Below, piece by piece: positions 19,107-29,999 of a stretch of 64,000 bases of DNA (positions are counted from its first letter, which is position 1; every line of letters starts with the position of its first letter). Where the stretch lies: contig NC_051092.1 of assembly GCF_901709675.1 (NCBI RefSeq), forward strand, positions 16,063,128 through 16,127,127. Direction: 5' to 3'. Source of the DNA: Syngnathus acus. Lineage: Eukaryota > Chordata > Actinopteri > Syngnathiformes > Syngnathidae. A program made the translations under genes and the position numbers. The notes beneath the pieces were generated by a model. It ran no database searches. It saw nothing but the letters and a program-made list of their open reading frames with translations, and was not told the origin of the DNA.

Positions 19107-20319
19107 TGTTGGAGCCAATTTAGTTTCCTTAGCTTAAATTCTTATTTTTGTTTAAGATTCGCTGGCCTTGGGCCATGGACCTTTATTTGACAAAGCCTTG
19201 GTCACCTGATCAGTCACCTGATCAGGGAAATAAGATTCAAGATTCAAGAGTTTTTATTCGCCATGTTTGAGCGTGCCAAACAAGGAATTTGACTTCGGTA
19301 AAACACACCCTCTTTCAACATATAGGTGACTAACAACACTCAGGACATGTGAATAATGGCAAAAACAGTGTAGACAAATTCAAAAAGGTGTGAAGAGCAG
19401 GATGTTATTGCACAGTAATGCTCTGAGACCTATGAGTGGTGTGAGTTCATCAGAGCAACAGCCTGGGGGAGAAGCTGTCTCGGTGTCTGCTGGTTTTGGC
19501 GTACCGAGCTCTATAACGCCGTCCGGAGGGGAGTAGTTCAAAACAGACTGCAACCTGGGGAGAAGGGTCTGTAGAGATGTTCCTTGCACGTTCCTGGTCC
19601 TGGACAGGTACAAGTCTTGGATAGATGGGAGGTTGATTCCAATGATCTTTTCTGCAGTCCTGATTGTCCGTTGCAGTCTGTGCTTGTCTTGTTTGGAGGC
19701 TGATCCAAACCAGACAGTGATGGAGGTGCAGAGGACAGACTGGATGTGGCAGTGTAGAAGGTCTTCAGAAGCTCTCGCGGCAGGTTGAACTTCTTGAGCT
19801 GTCTCAGGAAGTACAGCCTCTGCTGGGCCTTCTTCCGGACAGAGTCTATGTGGCCGGTCCACAAATAGGCTGCTCCCACTTGGTAGTCAGTCTCAGTTAG
19901 ACAAGGAAGGAAGACAGTAGTGACATAGTTTTTTACCGCTAAAAAGCCCACTTCAAGCTACTTCAAGTCTGCTCCAAGCTTGTAGTTTTTGGAACTTGAA
20001 ACTTGGAATTTAGAAACCACACTTTAGTTTACTTCTTTGAACCCTTTATGTTGAAACCTTAGTTGATTTACAAACAATTTGGATTTGTACCTGTGTGCCA
20101 CCTGTTTGCCTGCCTGCCATTCCCTCTCCCCCTCGGCCTGCCTGCCATTGCCTCTCTACCTCGGCCTGCATGCCTGCTTGCCTCCATTTGGACATTCTAC
20201 CTCCACCTTCAAAAGGGTATGAGCAACAGCTGTACACAGTGTTTTAAGATAAGCGTGTGACAAGAACTATACAACATCTAACCTTTGAAATTTAAACTGA
20301 ACTGAAACTGACACTCACA
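19107..20319 (+). repeat. BEL/Pao 3' LTR, split by a LINE
   Basis: It begins TGTTGGAGCC and ends CTCACA. The stretch after the inserted LINE (19863-20319) gives the part that is missing from the 5' LTR, including a CT-rich tract around 20095-20200 (CCTGCCTGCC repeats). Confidence 0.85.
19232..19862 (-). mobile_element. Rex1/L2-type LINE 3' fragment inside the BEL 3' LTR
   Basis: On the minus strand it reads [20 protein letters not shown] and, after a frame change, ITVWFGSASKQDKHRLQRTI and AEKIIGINLPSIQDLY, the thumb and C-terminus of a reverse transcriptase. It then has a 3' untranslated region ending in two copies of GAATCTT. The LTR halves around it overlap by about two bases, a very short duplication. 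The copy at 24119-24823 is from the same family. Confidence 0.82.
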
Positions 20320-20436
20320 TGTATATTGTGTACTATGTCTTGTCACCGTGGGATAGTGGGAACGTAATTTCGATTTCTTTGTGTCTTGGCATGTGAAGAA
20401 ATTGACAATAAAGCCGACTTTGACTTTATCTATGCA

Positions 20437-20808
20437 TGTCACGCACCGGTGTCGTCCAGCCACACCCCCTTGTCACCCGCGATCACTGGGTCACCTGTCG
20501 CGGGCTGATTGGGAGCGCTATATTAGCGCGGCCAGCGCAACACTTCTTGTCAGCTTGTCTCGTGATGTCTGCGTGCACACCGGTCCCTTCCACAGCTGCT
20601 CTACTTAGAGATCACCCGTCTGCCACGTCCAGTCCTCGCCAGTGCGAAGCCCAGCCGACAGCTCCTTCACCTGGCTTGCCATACGGCTAACCACCCCCCG
20701 ACGAGCGCAGCCTCGCCCGATCGCCGCTTCAGCTCCCCAGCGTTCCCCTCTCCATCCACAATAAAGACTGCTTCACTTGCATTTGGCTGTACTGTCCGAT
20801 CTCTCACA
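20437..20808 (+). mobile_element. Probable second solo LTR (different family)
   Basis: The unit starts TGTCACGCACCGG and ends GATCTCTCACA. It has a CTATATTAG TATA-like box near 20518 and CAATAAAGACTGC polyadenylation signal near 20759. It is flanked by ATGCA on the left (20432-20436) and CTGCA on the right (20809-20813), a 5-bp duplication with one mismatch. It sits between the end of a LINE and a right-arm piece of foldback element 1. No internal coding part is present. Confidence 0.65.
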
Positions 20809-21283
20809 CTGCAACTTACAGAATGGCTTTGGGTTTAATATTTTATATTCGATGGATTTAATTTTGTCGTATATTTTAGGTTATTCCATAGCCCCAATGA
20901 CACTTTACACGGACCAATGGTTGTTTAAAACAAAGCAACACAACTTGTTTTGGGTTTAATATGATCATATTTGATGGATTTAATTTTGTCATCTATTTTA
21001 GGTTATTCCATAGGTCACAAAAATAACCACACGTCACACGGGTCAATGGTTGTTTAAAACAAAGCAACACGACTTCTGTACATTATGTATACAACTTACA
21101 GAATGGTTTTGGGTTTAATATATCATATTTGATGATTTAATTTTATCATCTATTTTAGGTCTATGTGTAGACCTAAAATAGATGTCTATTTTAGGTTGTT
21201 CTATAGACCTAAAATCGATGCCTAAATTTGGTCTGTGTAGACCTAAAATAGACGTCTAAATTAGGTCTACGCATCGACCTAAT

Positions 21284-22663
21284 AAGAGGAACTTTATTAA
21301 TCTCACGTGTGAGAAACTGCATGTAACAACAGCTCGATTTACAGGAAGGTACAAGTTGGGGGATAAAAGTGCAAAAAGAGACTTCAGGAGACTTCAGGAC
21401 CGTAGTCTTCCGGCATAATAAATAGAATACACTATAAAAAAAATAAATATGGAAAAATAACAGCAATTGTAGCAAAACTAAAAATATGCGCTATGAATAT
21501 TTACAGAAGGAGATAAAAAAGTGGTAAAGTGTCGTAAAGTGTATGGAGTTTAGCAGTGCTAATTACAAAGAGAAATATTGCACGGGTTATAGGAGTGAAA
21601 TAGATCTATGCATTGTGTGGCAGAAAATATTGCACATTGGGCTTAAATTGCACATTGGGGTTAAGAATTGCACGTTACGGGGAAAGTATTGCACAGAAGG
21701 ATGTGTTTACAGGTTGTCATTATACAGCCTGATTGCGGTGGGGATGAAGGAGCTGCGATAGCGTTCCTTCTTACACGGGGGGAGTCTGAGTCTCTGACTG
21801 AAGGAGCTGCGCAAGTTCTCCAAAGTCAGATGCAGTGGGTGAGAGGGGTTGTTCCTGATGGATGCTAGCCTAGCTAGCACCCTCCTCTCGCCCACCTCCT
21901 CAACAGTGTCAAGAGGGCAGCCCACCACAGAGCTGGCCCTCTTAACCAGTTTGTTAAGCCTCTTCCTATCCCTCTCTGTGCTGCTCGGAGCCCAACAGAC
22001 CACAGCGTAGAGGATGGCAGAGGCTACCACTGAGTCATAAAAGATTTTTAACAGAGGCCTGCTCACTCCAAAGGAGTTGAGTCTCCTCAGGAGGTGGAGG
22101 CGACTCTGTCCTTTCTTGTAGACGGCGTTCATGTGATCAGTCCAGTTCAGTTTATTGTTGAGGTGAACACCCAGGTACCTAAAACTGTCCACGACCTCAA
22201 TGTCCCGACCCTGGATGTTCACGGGTGAGTGGGGAGGTGCTCCTCTCCTAAAGTCAATCACCAGCTCCTTCGTCTTACTGGTGTTCAAGCACAGGTGATT
22301 GTGCTCACACCAGTCCACAAAGGCGCTGATGGCCGACAGGTACTCCAGCTCGCCCCCCTTAGACATACAGCCAACAATAGCTGAGTCATCGGAGAACTTC
22401 TGGAGATAGCAGATATCAGTGTTATACGTGAAGTCCGAGGTGTACAGTGTGAAAAGGAATGGAGACAGGACTGTGCCCTGAGGTGCTCCAGTGCTGCAGA
22501 CTACCACCTCTGATCGGCAGCCATGCAGTTGCACGTACTGGGGCCGGTTAGTGAGGTAGTCAATGGTCCAGTCAGTGAGGTGATGGTCCACTCCAGTGTC
22601 TAGCATCTTCACTCGTAGCAGGGCCGGCGAGATGGTATTGAAGGCACTGGAGAAGTCAAAGAA
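21284..22663 (-). mobile_element. Rex1 LINE, 5'-truncated, with an open reverse transcriptase frame
   Basis: The minus-strand frame 22663-21710 begins inside FFDFSSALNTIS and continues MLDTGVDHHLTDWTIDYLTN, STGAPQGTVLSPFLFTLYTS and FSDDSAIVGCMSKGGELEYL, where the usual FADD box is FSDD, as in the Rex1 at 50790-52486. It ends SFIPTAIRLYNDNL. The frame is uninterrupted for at least 301 codons. The 3' untranslated region to 21284 ends AAAGTTCCTCTT. Truncation at the first catalytic block removes the endonuclease. It is inserted in the right arm of foldback element 1. Confidence 0.88.
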
Positions 22664-23053
22664 TATAGACGTTGATCAGGTTACAGATATAACCACACTT
22701 CACCCGGATCAATGGTCATTCAAAACAAAACAATGCAACCTCTGTTCATTATTTATACAACCTACAGCTGTTTTATGGTTTAATATTTCATATTTAATGG
22801 ATTTAAATTTGTCGTCTATCTTAGGTCTATATATAGACCTAATTTAGACATGTATTTTAGGTCTACACATAGACCTAATTTAGTCGTCTATTTTAGGTCA
22901 ATAAAGTAACCTAAAATAAACGTCTATATCAGGTTACAGAAATAACCACTTCACATGTACGGATCAATATAGTTGTTAAAAACAAAGCCAAACCACTTCT
23001 GTACATTATTTATACAAATTACAGCTGGTTGAGACTTTAAAATTTCGAAATAT

Positions 23054-23787
23054 CAGAGAGAGAGAGAGTCAGAGTCAGCTTTATTGTCAATTCCTTCATG
23101 CTAAGACACACAAAGAAACCGAAATACCGTTCCCCCTATCCCACGGTGACGAGACACAGCACACGATTAACACACAAGTAAAACAACGGGGAGAGAGTTC
23201 AGGACCCCAACAGCCTGGAGATCACAAACTTCGCCAGTGGCGAGCAGTGCTGGCATCCCACAACAAAGTCCCGGCACCATTCGTCACGGATGTAGACGCA
23301 CAGTCCACCTCCTCGCGATGTTCCCCCTCGTACAATGGCCCGGTCCGCCCGATAGCACGCCATCCGCTCCAGATGCACAGCAGCTACGCACTGTCCGGTC
23401 CGCAGAACTCAGCAGGCATGTTGATGTCCAGCGATCGAACGTTCGCCAGAAGAATGGAAGGCACGGCCGGGCGAGCTGGGTTGGCCGCCAGCCAGGCCCG
23501 GACGCCCAACCGGGGGAGGAATAGCAGGCGAGTCCGGCGACGCTCCAGGACGGAGCAGACCGAGCGCCTTTAATGTCCCCGCTTCAAAGTCCAGATCGCC
23601 ACAAAACTCGCTTCCGCCGATGTCGAGCAGAACCAGCCCGCCGCACTTGTAGCACAACCCGGTACGACGAGACGAACACGCAAAACTGGCGGACAAACCC
23701 ACATTAAACGACAAAACAAAACACCGTTCGGGACAGAGAGGCCGCTGCGTGTGCACGCGCCGCCATCTTACTTCCGTGATATGATAT
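23054..23787 (-). mobile_element. Internally deleted Rex1-like LINE with both ends and a 7-bp target duplication
   Basis: On the minus strand it starts with GGAAGTAAGATGGCGGCGCG and a frame beginning MAARAHAAASLSRTV. It reaches the start of the endonuclease (ILLANVRSLD-like, then GGGLCVYIRDEWCRDFVVG) and jumps directly to the C-terminal end (RLLGS-TLSP, matching AVRILNSLPP of the copy at 12770-14515) and the 3' untranslated region ending in AGTCAGAGTCAGC/GA-type repeats. GAAATAT flanks it at 23047-23053 and 23788-23794. So a molecule with intact 5' and 3' ends but about 2.5 kb of coding sequence missing was inserted by target-primed transcription. Confidence 0.85.
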
Positions 23788-23905
23788 GAAATATGATCAT
23801 ATTTGATGTTTTTAATTTAGATGTCTATTTTAGGTCTGTACATAGACCAATTTTAGACATCTAAATTAGGTCTATACATAGACCAGACGTCTAATAGACG
23901 TCTAT

Positions 23906-24118
23906 AGCAACATTCAGGACAACATGTGCAAAAATTGACAATTATTCTCAAACACCCCCTGATCTTAAACTCCCAGGAGGGCAAGGAAAAACTCAAATCT
24001 CCTACTAGGGGAAACCTTGAGAAGAGACCACAGATGGGATGATCCCTCTTCCAGGATAACAAGGCTGCAATGGATGCAGAGAGGACACATAATATGGGCA
24101 ATCCAAAGGTAAAGCATC
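23906..24118. repeat. Unclassified interspersed repeat
   Basis: It contains CTCCCAGGAGGGCAAGGAAA and AAACCTTGAGAAGAGACCAC, a block familiar from many fish genomes. No open frame or termini are visible. Confidence 0.4.
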
Positions 24119-24823
24119 GAGAGCAGGATGTTATTGCACAGTAATGACTCTGAGACTCTATGAGTGGTGTGAGTTCATCAGAGCGAAAGCCTGGGGGAAG
24201 AAGCTGTGTCTGTGTCTGCTGGTTTTGGCGTACAGTGGTCTTTAATGCCGTCCGGAGGGGAGTAGTTCGAACAGACTGCGACCTGGGTGAGAAGGGTCTG
24301 TAGCGATGTTACTAGCACGTTTCCTGGTCCTGGACAGGTACAAGTCCTGGATAAATGGGAGGTTGGTCCCGATTATCTTTTCTGCAGTCCTGATTGTCCG
24401 TTGCAGTCTGTGCTTGTCTTGTTTGGTGGCTGATCCAAACCAGACAGTGATGGAGGTGCAGAGGATAGACTGGATGATGGCAGTATAGAAGGCCTTCAGC
24501 AGCTCCTGTGGCAGGTTGAACTTCCTGAGATGTCTCAGAAAGTACAGCTTCTGCTGGGCCTTCTTCCGGACAGAGTCTATGTGGCTGGTCCATTACAGGT
24601 CCCGAGAGATTGTGGATCCTTGGAACTTGAAGGTGTCTGTGGAGAGAATAGTATTACTATGGATAGTGAGGGGTGGAAGTGGTGAAGGGTCTCGCCTGAC
24701 GTCCACTGTCATCTCCACGGTCTTGAGCGGGTTCAGCTCCAGGTGGTTTTGGCTGCACCAGTGGACCAGCCGCTCCACCTCCTGTCTGTACGCAGTCTCG
24801 TCACCGTCCCGGATCAGTCCGAT
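24119..24823 (-). mobile_element. Rex1/L2-type LINE C-terminal fragment
   Basis: The minus strand reads DGDETAYRQEVERLVHWCSQ, NHLELNPLKTVEMTVDVRR and then, after frame changes, the thumb and C-terminal region shared with 19232-19862. The left end lacks the family 3' tail, and the right end is cut by an LTR that begins at 24824. It is dead. Confidence 0.8.
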
Positions 24824-25182
24824 TGTCTTGTCTCGTTCCCAGTTTGGTTATGTGTGTAGATTGTCATCGTGTCTGTGTGCTCGCCCCTCCCTTCCTGTGT
24901 GCCCGTGATTAGTGTAATCATACTCACCTGCCTCTTGTTACCTGTGTTGTATTTAAGTTCTGTTTGTGTGTCACTCCCTGTGGGAGCATTGCCTGCATGC
25001 ATTTGCTGCTGTCATGGAAGGCCACCCTGTCTGTTTTGTCTCACGTCTCTGTTCGGTTCCTGTTATTGATTTTGTCAGTCAGTTATGTTAGTTTGCCGGG
25101 TATGTCTTTTGAGTTCGTCAATAAACCCTGGTCCAAGCTGCACTTGGTCGCCCTGCTCCATTTCCACACTCCGTTCGTGACA
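24824..25182 (+). repeat. LTR of copy A
   Basis: It starts TGTCTTGTCTCGTTCCC and ends CCGTTCGTGACA. It has a GTATTTAAG TATA box near 24950 and a CAATAAACCC signal near 25121. It is the same family as the solo LTR at 8374-8753, with indels in the middle. Confidence 0.85.
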
Positions 25183-25589
25183 GAATGCTCCGACCATCAC
25201 AGCGACCAGCGCTTGGACCTTCCACCATCAGCTCCCGTCCGCGACGCCCGATCCACGTCCATCGTCCGAGCAGGTTCCAGCGCCATAGGCTTCGCAGCCA
25301 TCATCGGACTTCGCTGCCGAGACGCCGGACCCGCGGCGGCCATCGGAGTGCCTCCCAGCGTCATCAGACTCGCGGCCGCCACCGGGCTCCACCCCAGCGT
25401 TGCAGGACCCGCGGGCGTCGCCAGAGTCCAAGCCAGCTGCGCCGGACCCGCGATCGTCCATGGCCCACTGCTGCAGCGCGTGCTGACTCTTGCCGCTGCC
25501 ACAGCTCCGCCTTACGAATGCCACTGATCGCTGTCCGGACTTTCGCGTGCCGCTGATTGCGGCGAGGACTTTTTTTTTTTTAGCCGCCC

Positions 25590-26610
25590 GAGCGCGGTTC
25601 TGTCCCTGAGTTTCCGCCGAGCGCGGTTCTGTCCCTGAGTTGCCGCAGTTTGCGGTTCTGTCCCTGAGTTGCCGCCGTTTGCGGTTCTGTTTCCCCGGGT
25701 TGCCGCCCGAGTGCGGTTCTGTCCCCCAAATTGCTGCCGATTGCGCGTCAGGCCCCCAGTGTGTGCCGCGATTGTGGCCCTGGGCCCCTGACCGCCGCTG
25801 CGTGCAGTTCTGTCCCCCAAGTTGCTGCCGATTGTGCGTCAGGCCCCCAGTGTGTGCCGCGATTGTGGCCCTGGGCCCCTGACCGCCGCTGCGTGCAGTT
25901 CTGTCCCCCAAATTGCTGCCGGTTGTGCGTCAGGCCCCCAGTGTGTCCCGCGATTGTGGCCCTGGGCCCCTGACCGCCGCTGCGTGCAGTTCTGTTCCCC
26001 AAGTTGCCGCCCGAGTGCGGTTCGGTTCCCCTCGTCGCCGCCCGAGTGCGGTTCGGTTCCCCTCGTCGCCGCCCAAGTGCGGTTCGGTTCCCCTCGTCGC
26101 CGCCCGAGTGCGGTTCGGTTCCCCAAGTCGCCGCCCGAGTGCGGTTCGGTTCCCCAAGTCGCCGCCCGAGTGCGGCGCGGTTCGGTTCCCCAAGTCGCCG
26201 CCCGAGTGCGGTGCGGTTCGGTTCTCCTCGTCGCCGCCCGAGTGCGGTTCGGTTCCCCTCGTCGCCGCCCGAGTGCGGTTCGGTTCCCCTCGTCGCCGCC
26301 CGAGTGCGGTGCGGTTCCCCTCGTCGCCGCCCGAGTGCGGTTCGGTTCCCCAAGTCGCCGCCCGAGTGCGGTTCGGTTCCCCAAGTCTCCGCCCGAGTGC
26401 GGCGCGGTTCGGTTCCCCGAGTGCGGCGCGGTTCGGTTCCCCGAGTGCGGTGCGGTTCGGTTCTCCTCGTCGCCGCCCGAGTGCGGTTCGGTTCCCCTCG
26501 TCGCCGCCCGAGTGCGGTTCGGTTCCCCTCGTCGCCGCCCGAGTGCGGTGCGGTTCCCCTCGTCGCCGCCCGAGTGCGGTTCTGTGCCCCAAGTCGCCAT
26601 CGTGCGCGGT
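25590..26610. repeat. GC-rich minisatellite of copy A (91-bp and 31-bp units)
   Basis: At 25737-26000 a 91-bp unit containing GTGTGCCGCGATTGTGGCCC repeats three times. From about 26000 a 31-bp unit of the form GTCGCCGCCCGAGTGCGG plus TTCGGTTCCCC repeats some 18 times, with longer variants. The units lack stop codons in most frames, so long meaningless open frames appear on both strands. Confidence 0.92.
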
Positions 26611-26650
26611 TCAGGCTATTTCAGAGACCAGCAGGGTCGTCTGGACTGGT

Positions 26651-26688
26651 GCGCTGTATTCAATATAAGCCGCACTGGACTATAAGCC
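26651..26688 (+). mobile_element. MITE, left part (interrupted by Rex3)
   Basis: AATATAAGCCGCACTGGACTATAAGCC is the start of an ACTATAAG/CGGTA-type miniature element. The remainder resumes at 33281. ACTATAAGCC is duplicated around the Rex3 insertion (26679-26688 and 33281-33290). Confidence 0.7.
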
Positions 26689-26841
26689 CCCTCCGTGGGT
26701 CGTCACGGAGTGGAGGGGTTTGCGTGCCCCTATGATCCTAGGAGCCATGTTGTCTGGGGCTTCATGCCCCTGGTAGGGTCACCCATGGCAAACGGGTCCT
26801 AGGTGAGGGGCCAGACAAAGCACGGCTCACATTAGCCCCTT

Positions 26842-29800
26842 ATGATGCAAAAAATAAATGGATCTCGTTTTCCCTCGCCCGGACGCGGGTCACCGGGGCC
26901 CCCCTCTGGAGCCAGGCCTGGAGGCGGGGCTCGAAGTCGAGCGTCTGGTGGCCGGACCTTCGCCCATGGGCCCCGGCCGGGCACAGCCCGAAAAGGAAAC
27001 GTGGGTCCCCCTTCCCATGGGCTCACCACCTGTGGGAGGGGCCAAAGGGGTCGGGTGCAGTGCAAGCTGGGCGGCGGCCAAAGGCAGGGACCTTGGCGGT
27101 CTGATCCCCGGCTGCAGAATCTGGCTCTTGGGACATGGAATGTCACCTCTCTGGCTGGAAAGGAGCCCGAGCTGGTGTGCGAGGCAGAAAAGTTCCGACT
27201 AGATATAGTCGGACTTGCCTCCACGCACAGTTTGGGTTCCGGTACAAGCCCTCTCGAGAGGGGCTGGACTCTCTTCCACTCTGGAGTTGCCCACGGTGAG
27301 AGGCGTCGAGCAGGTGTGGGTATACTCATTGCCCCCCGGCTGGGCGCCTGCACATTGAGGTTCACCCCGGTGAACGAGAGGGTAGCCTCCCTCCGCCTTC
27401 GGGTGGGGGGACGGGTCCTGACTGTTGTTTGTGTCTATGCACCAAACGGCAGCTCAGAGTACCCACACTTCTTGGAGTCCCTGGAGGAAGTGCTGGAGAG
27501 CGCTCCTTCTGGGGACTCCATCGTTCTACTGGGTGACTTCAATGCTCACGTGGGCAATGACAGTGAGACCTGGAAGGGCGTGATTGGGAGGAACGGCCCC
27601 CCCGATCTGAACCCGAGCGGTGTTCTATTATTGGACTTCTGTGCTCGACACGGGTTTTCTATAATGAACACCATGTTCAAACATAAGGGTGTCCATGTGT
27701 GCACTTAGCACCAGGACACCCTCGGCCGCAGTTCGATGATCGACTTTGTAGTCGTGTCATCGGATTTGCGGCCGCATGTTTTGGACACTCGGGCAAAGAG
27801 AGGGGCGGAGCAGTCAACTGATCACCACCTGGTGGTGGGTTGGCTCCGATGGTGGGGGAAGATGCCGGTCCGACCTGGCAGACCCAAACGTTCTGTGAGG
27901 GTCTGCTGGGAACGTCTGGCGGAATCCCCTGTCAGGAAGAGCTTCAACTCCCACCTCGAGCAGAGCTTTTCCCACGTCCCAGGGGAGGCGGGGGACATTG
28001 AGTCCGAGTGGACCTTGTTCCGCGCCTCCATTGTTGAGGCGGCCGACCGGAGCTGTGGCCGTAAGGTCATTGGGGCCTGTCGTGGCGGCAATCCCCGAAC
28101 CCGCTGGTGGACACCGGCGGTAAGGGATGCCGTCAAGCTGAAGAAGGAGTCCTATCGGGCTGTTTTGGCCTGCGGGACTCCGGAGGCAGCTGACAGGTAC
28201 CGGATGGCCAAGCGGAACACGGCTTCGGCGGTTGCTGAGGCAAAAACCCGGGCGTGGGAGGAGTTTGGCGAGGCCATGGAGAATGACTTCCGGACGGCTT
28301 CGAGGAAATTCTGGTCCACCATCCGGCGTCTCAGGAGGGGGAAGCAGTGCAACGTCAACACTGTTTACAGTGGAGATGGCGTGCTGCTGACCTCGACTCG
28401 AGACGTCGTGTGTCGGTGGGGAGAATACTTCGAAGACCTCCTCAATTCCACCTACACGCCTTCCATTGTGGAAGCAGGGCCTGGGGACTCTGAGGCGGAC
28501 TCTCCAATCTCTGGGGTCGAAGTCACTGAGGTAGTTAAAAAACTCCTCGGTGGCAAGGCCCCGGGGGTGGATGAGATCCGCCCGGATTTCTTAAGGGCTC
28601 TGGATGTTGTGGGGCTGTCATGGCTGACACATCTCTACAACATCGCGTGGACATCGGGGACAGTGCCTCTGGATTGGCAGACTGGGGTGATGGTTCCCCT
28701 CTTTAAGAAGGGGGACCGGAGGGTGTGTTCCAATTACAGGGGAATTACACTCCTCAGCCTCCCTGGTAAGGTCTATTCAGGGGTGCTGGAGAGGAGGGTC
28801 CGTCGGGAGGTCGAACCTCGGATTCAGGAGGAACAGTGTGGCTTTCGTCCTGGCCGTGGAACAGTGGACCAGCTCTTCACCCTCAGCAGGATCCTCGAGG
28901 GTGCATGGGAGTTCGCCCAACCAGTCCACATGTGTTTTGTGGACTTGGAGAAAGCGTTCGACCGTGTCCCTCGGGAGGTTCTGTGGGTGGTGCTTCGGGA
29001 GTACGGGGTACCGAGCCAACTGATAAGGGCGGTTCGGTCCCTGTATCACCGATGCCAGAGTTTGGTCCGCATTTCCGGCAGTAAGTCGGATTCGTTCCCA
29101 GTGAGGGTTGGACTGTTATTCTGTTCATAATTTTTATGGACAGAATTTCTAGGCGCAGCCGAGGCGTTGAGGGTGTCCGGTTTGGGGACCTCAGCATCGC
29201 GTCTCTGCTTTTTGCAGACGACGTGGTGCTGTTGGATTCTTCAGGCCGTGATCTCCAGCTCTCACTCGAGCGGTTCGCAGCCGAGTGTGAAGCGGTCGGG
29301 ATGAGGGTCAGCACCTCCAAATCCGAGTCCATGGTTGGAAAAGGGTGGAATGCCCTCTCCGGATCGGGGATGAGATCCTGCCCCAAGTGGAGGAGTTTAA
29401 GTATCTTGGGGTCTTGTTCACGAGTGAGGGGAGGATGGAGCGCGAGATCGACAGGCGGATCGGTGCAGCGTCGGCAGTAATGCGGACTCTGTACCGGTCC
29501 GTCGTGGTAAAGAGAGAGCTGAGCCAAAAGGCAAAGCTCTCAATTTACCGGTCGATTTACGCTCCTACCCTCACCTATGGTCACGAGCTATGGGTCGTGA
29601 CCGAAAGAACGAGATCCCGGATACAAGCGGCCGAAATGAGTTTTCTCCGCAGGATGACCGGGCTCTCCCTTAGAGATAGGGTGAGAAGTTCGGTCATCCG
29701 GGAGAGACTCGGAGTAGAGTCGCTACTCCTCCACGTTGAGAGGAGCCAGATGAGGTGGCTCGGGCATCTCATTAGGATGCCTCCTGGACGCCTCCCTGGG

Positions 29801-29992
29801 GAGGTGTTCCGGGCATGTCCCACCGGTAGGAGACCCCGGGGACGACCCAGGACGCGCTGGAGAGACTATGTCTCTCAGCTGGCCTGGGAACGCCTTGGGA
29901 TCCCCCGGGATGAGCTAGATGAAGTGGCTGGGGAGAGGGAAGTCTGGGAGTCCCTCCTGAAGCTGCTGCCCCCGCAACCCGACCCCGGATAA
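26842..29992 (+). pseudogene. Rex3 endonuclease/reverse transcriptase, several breaks
   Basis: The endonuclease starts near 27110 ([17 protein letters not shown]), with [13 protein letters not shown] and [14 protein letters not shown], the catalytic Asp-Asn block. A TAG replaces Trp at 27706, after which 27736-29130 continues with DFVVVSSDLRP and [14 protein letters not shown]. The reverse transcriptase follows with VFKKGDRRVCSNYRGITLL-type residues (28706), EEQCGFRPGRGTVDQ and FVDLEKAFDRVPREV. A short deletion at about 29117 removes the RQGCPLSP block and shifts the frame. FADDVVLLDSS, the catalytic pair, is at about 29212. A further frame change near 29340 leads to the C-terminal HELWVVTERTRSRIQAAE and RRPRGRPRTRWRDYVSQLAW. 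At least three disabling changes make it inactive. Confidence 0.92.
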
Positions 29993-29999
29993 ACGGAAG

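Larger units (their letters stand above)
14689..20319 (+). mobile_element. BEL/Pao LTR retrotransposon with gag deleted and a LINE in its 3' LTR
   Basis: The element starts TGTTGGAGCC at 14689. The same LTR start recurs at 19107 after a purine-rich tract, and the 3' LTR ends CTCACA at 20319. TGTAT precedes and follows it (14684-14688, 20320-20324), a 5-bp duplication fitting BEL/Pao. Only the first 185 or so bases of the 5' LTR remain and lead straight into protease, so the rest of the 5' LTR, the primer site and gag were lost in one deletion. The 3' LTR is about 580 bp without the inserted LINE. It cannot move on its own. Confidence 0.92.
7521..23905. mobile_element. Foldback element 1: inverted-repeat element made of TAGACGTCTA modules, split by nested insertions
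   Basis: The two ends are inverted copies. The left tip ATAGACGTCTATTAGACG at 7522 is repeated in reverse at 23888-23905. The match continues inward for about 220 bases, through AATTAAAAACAT, AATATGATCATATTTC, AACCAGCTGTAA and GTATAAATAATGTACAGAAG to TTGATCCGTACATGTGAA and GGTTATTTCTGTAACC, once the insertion at 23054-23787 is removed. Element sequence survives at 7521-8373, 8754-8912, 12664-12745, 20809-21283, 22664-23053 and 23788-23905, roughly 2.1 kb in all. The rest of the 16-kb span is later insertions. No coding region is visible in the element's own sequence. AGC lies next to both tips and may be the target duplication, offset by one base on the left. Confidence 0.8.
20809..23905. repeat. 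Right arm of foldback element 1, in three pieces
   Basis: Arm sequence is at 20809-21283, 22664-23053 and 23788-23905. It holds repeated modules of the type CACACGGATCAATGGTTGTT, ACTTCTGTACATTAT, AACTTACAG, GATGGATTTAATTTTGTC and GTCTATTTTAGGTCTATG-TAGACCTAAAATAGA. It is the inverse of the left arm and is interrupted by a Rex1 and by an internally deleted LINE. Confidence 0.8.
24824..26650 (+). mobile_element. LTR-headed, minisatellite-filled element, copy A
   Basis: The element opens with an LTR (24824-25182), followed by GAATGCTCCGACCATCACAG, about 400 bases of GC-rich sequence, a 91-bp tandem block and a 31-bp tandem array, and ends in GGTTCAGGCTATTTCAGAGA to GTCTGGACTGGT. Copy B at 33493-35139, in the other orientation, has the same parts in the same order and stops at exactly the same base, while their flanks differ. 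No gag, pol or second LTR is present in either. This suggests a non-autonomous family with its own 3' end rather than two chance truncations. No target duplication was found. Confidence 0.7.

Noticed and set aside
25748-26735. Long overlapping open frames of 200-290 codons on both strands
   Set aside because: They are by-products of a stop-poor 31-bp/91-bp GC-rich minisatellite. The same peptides recur in several frames and there is no independent coding signal.
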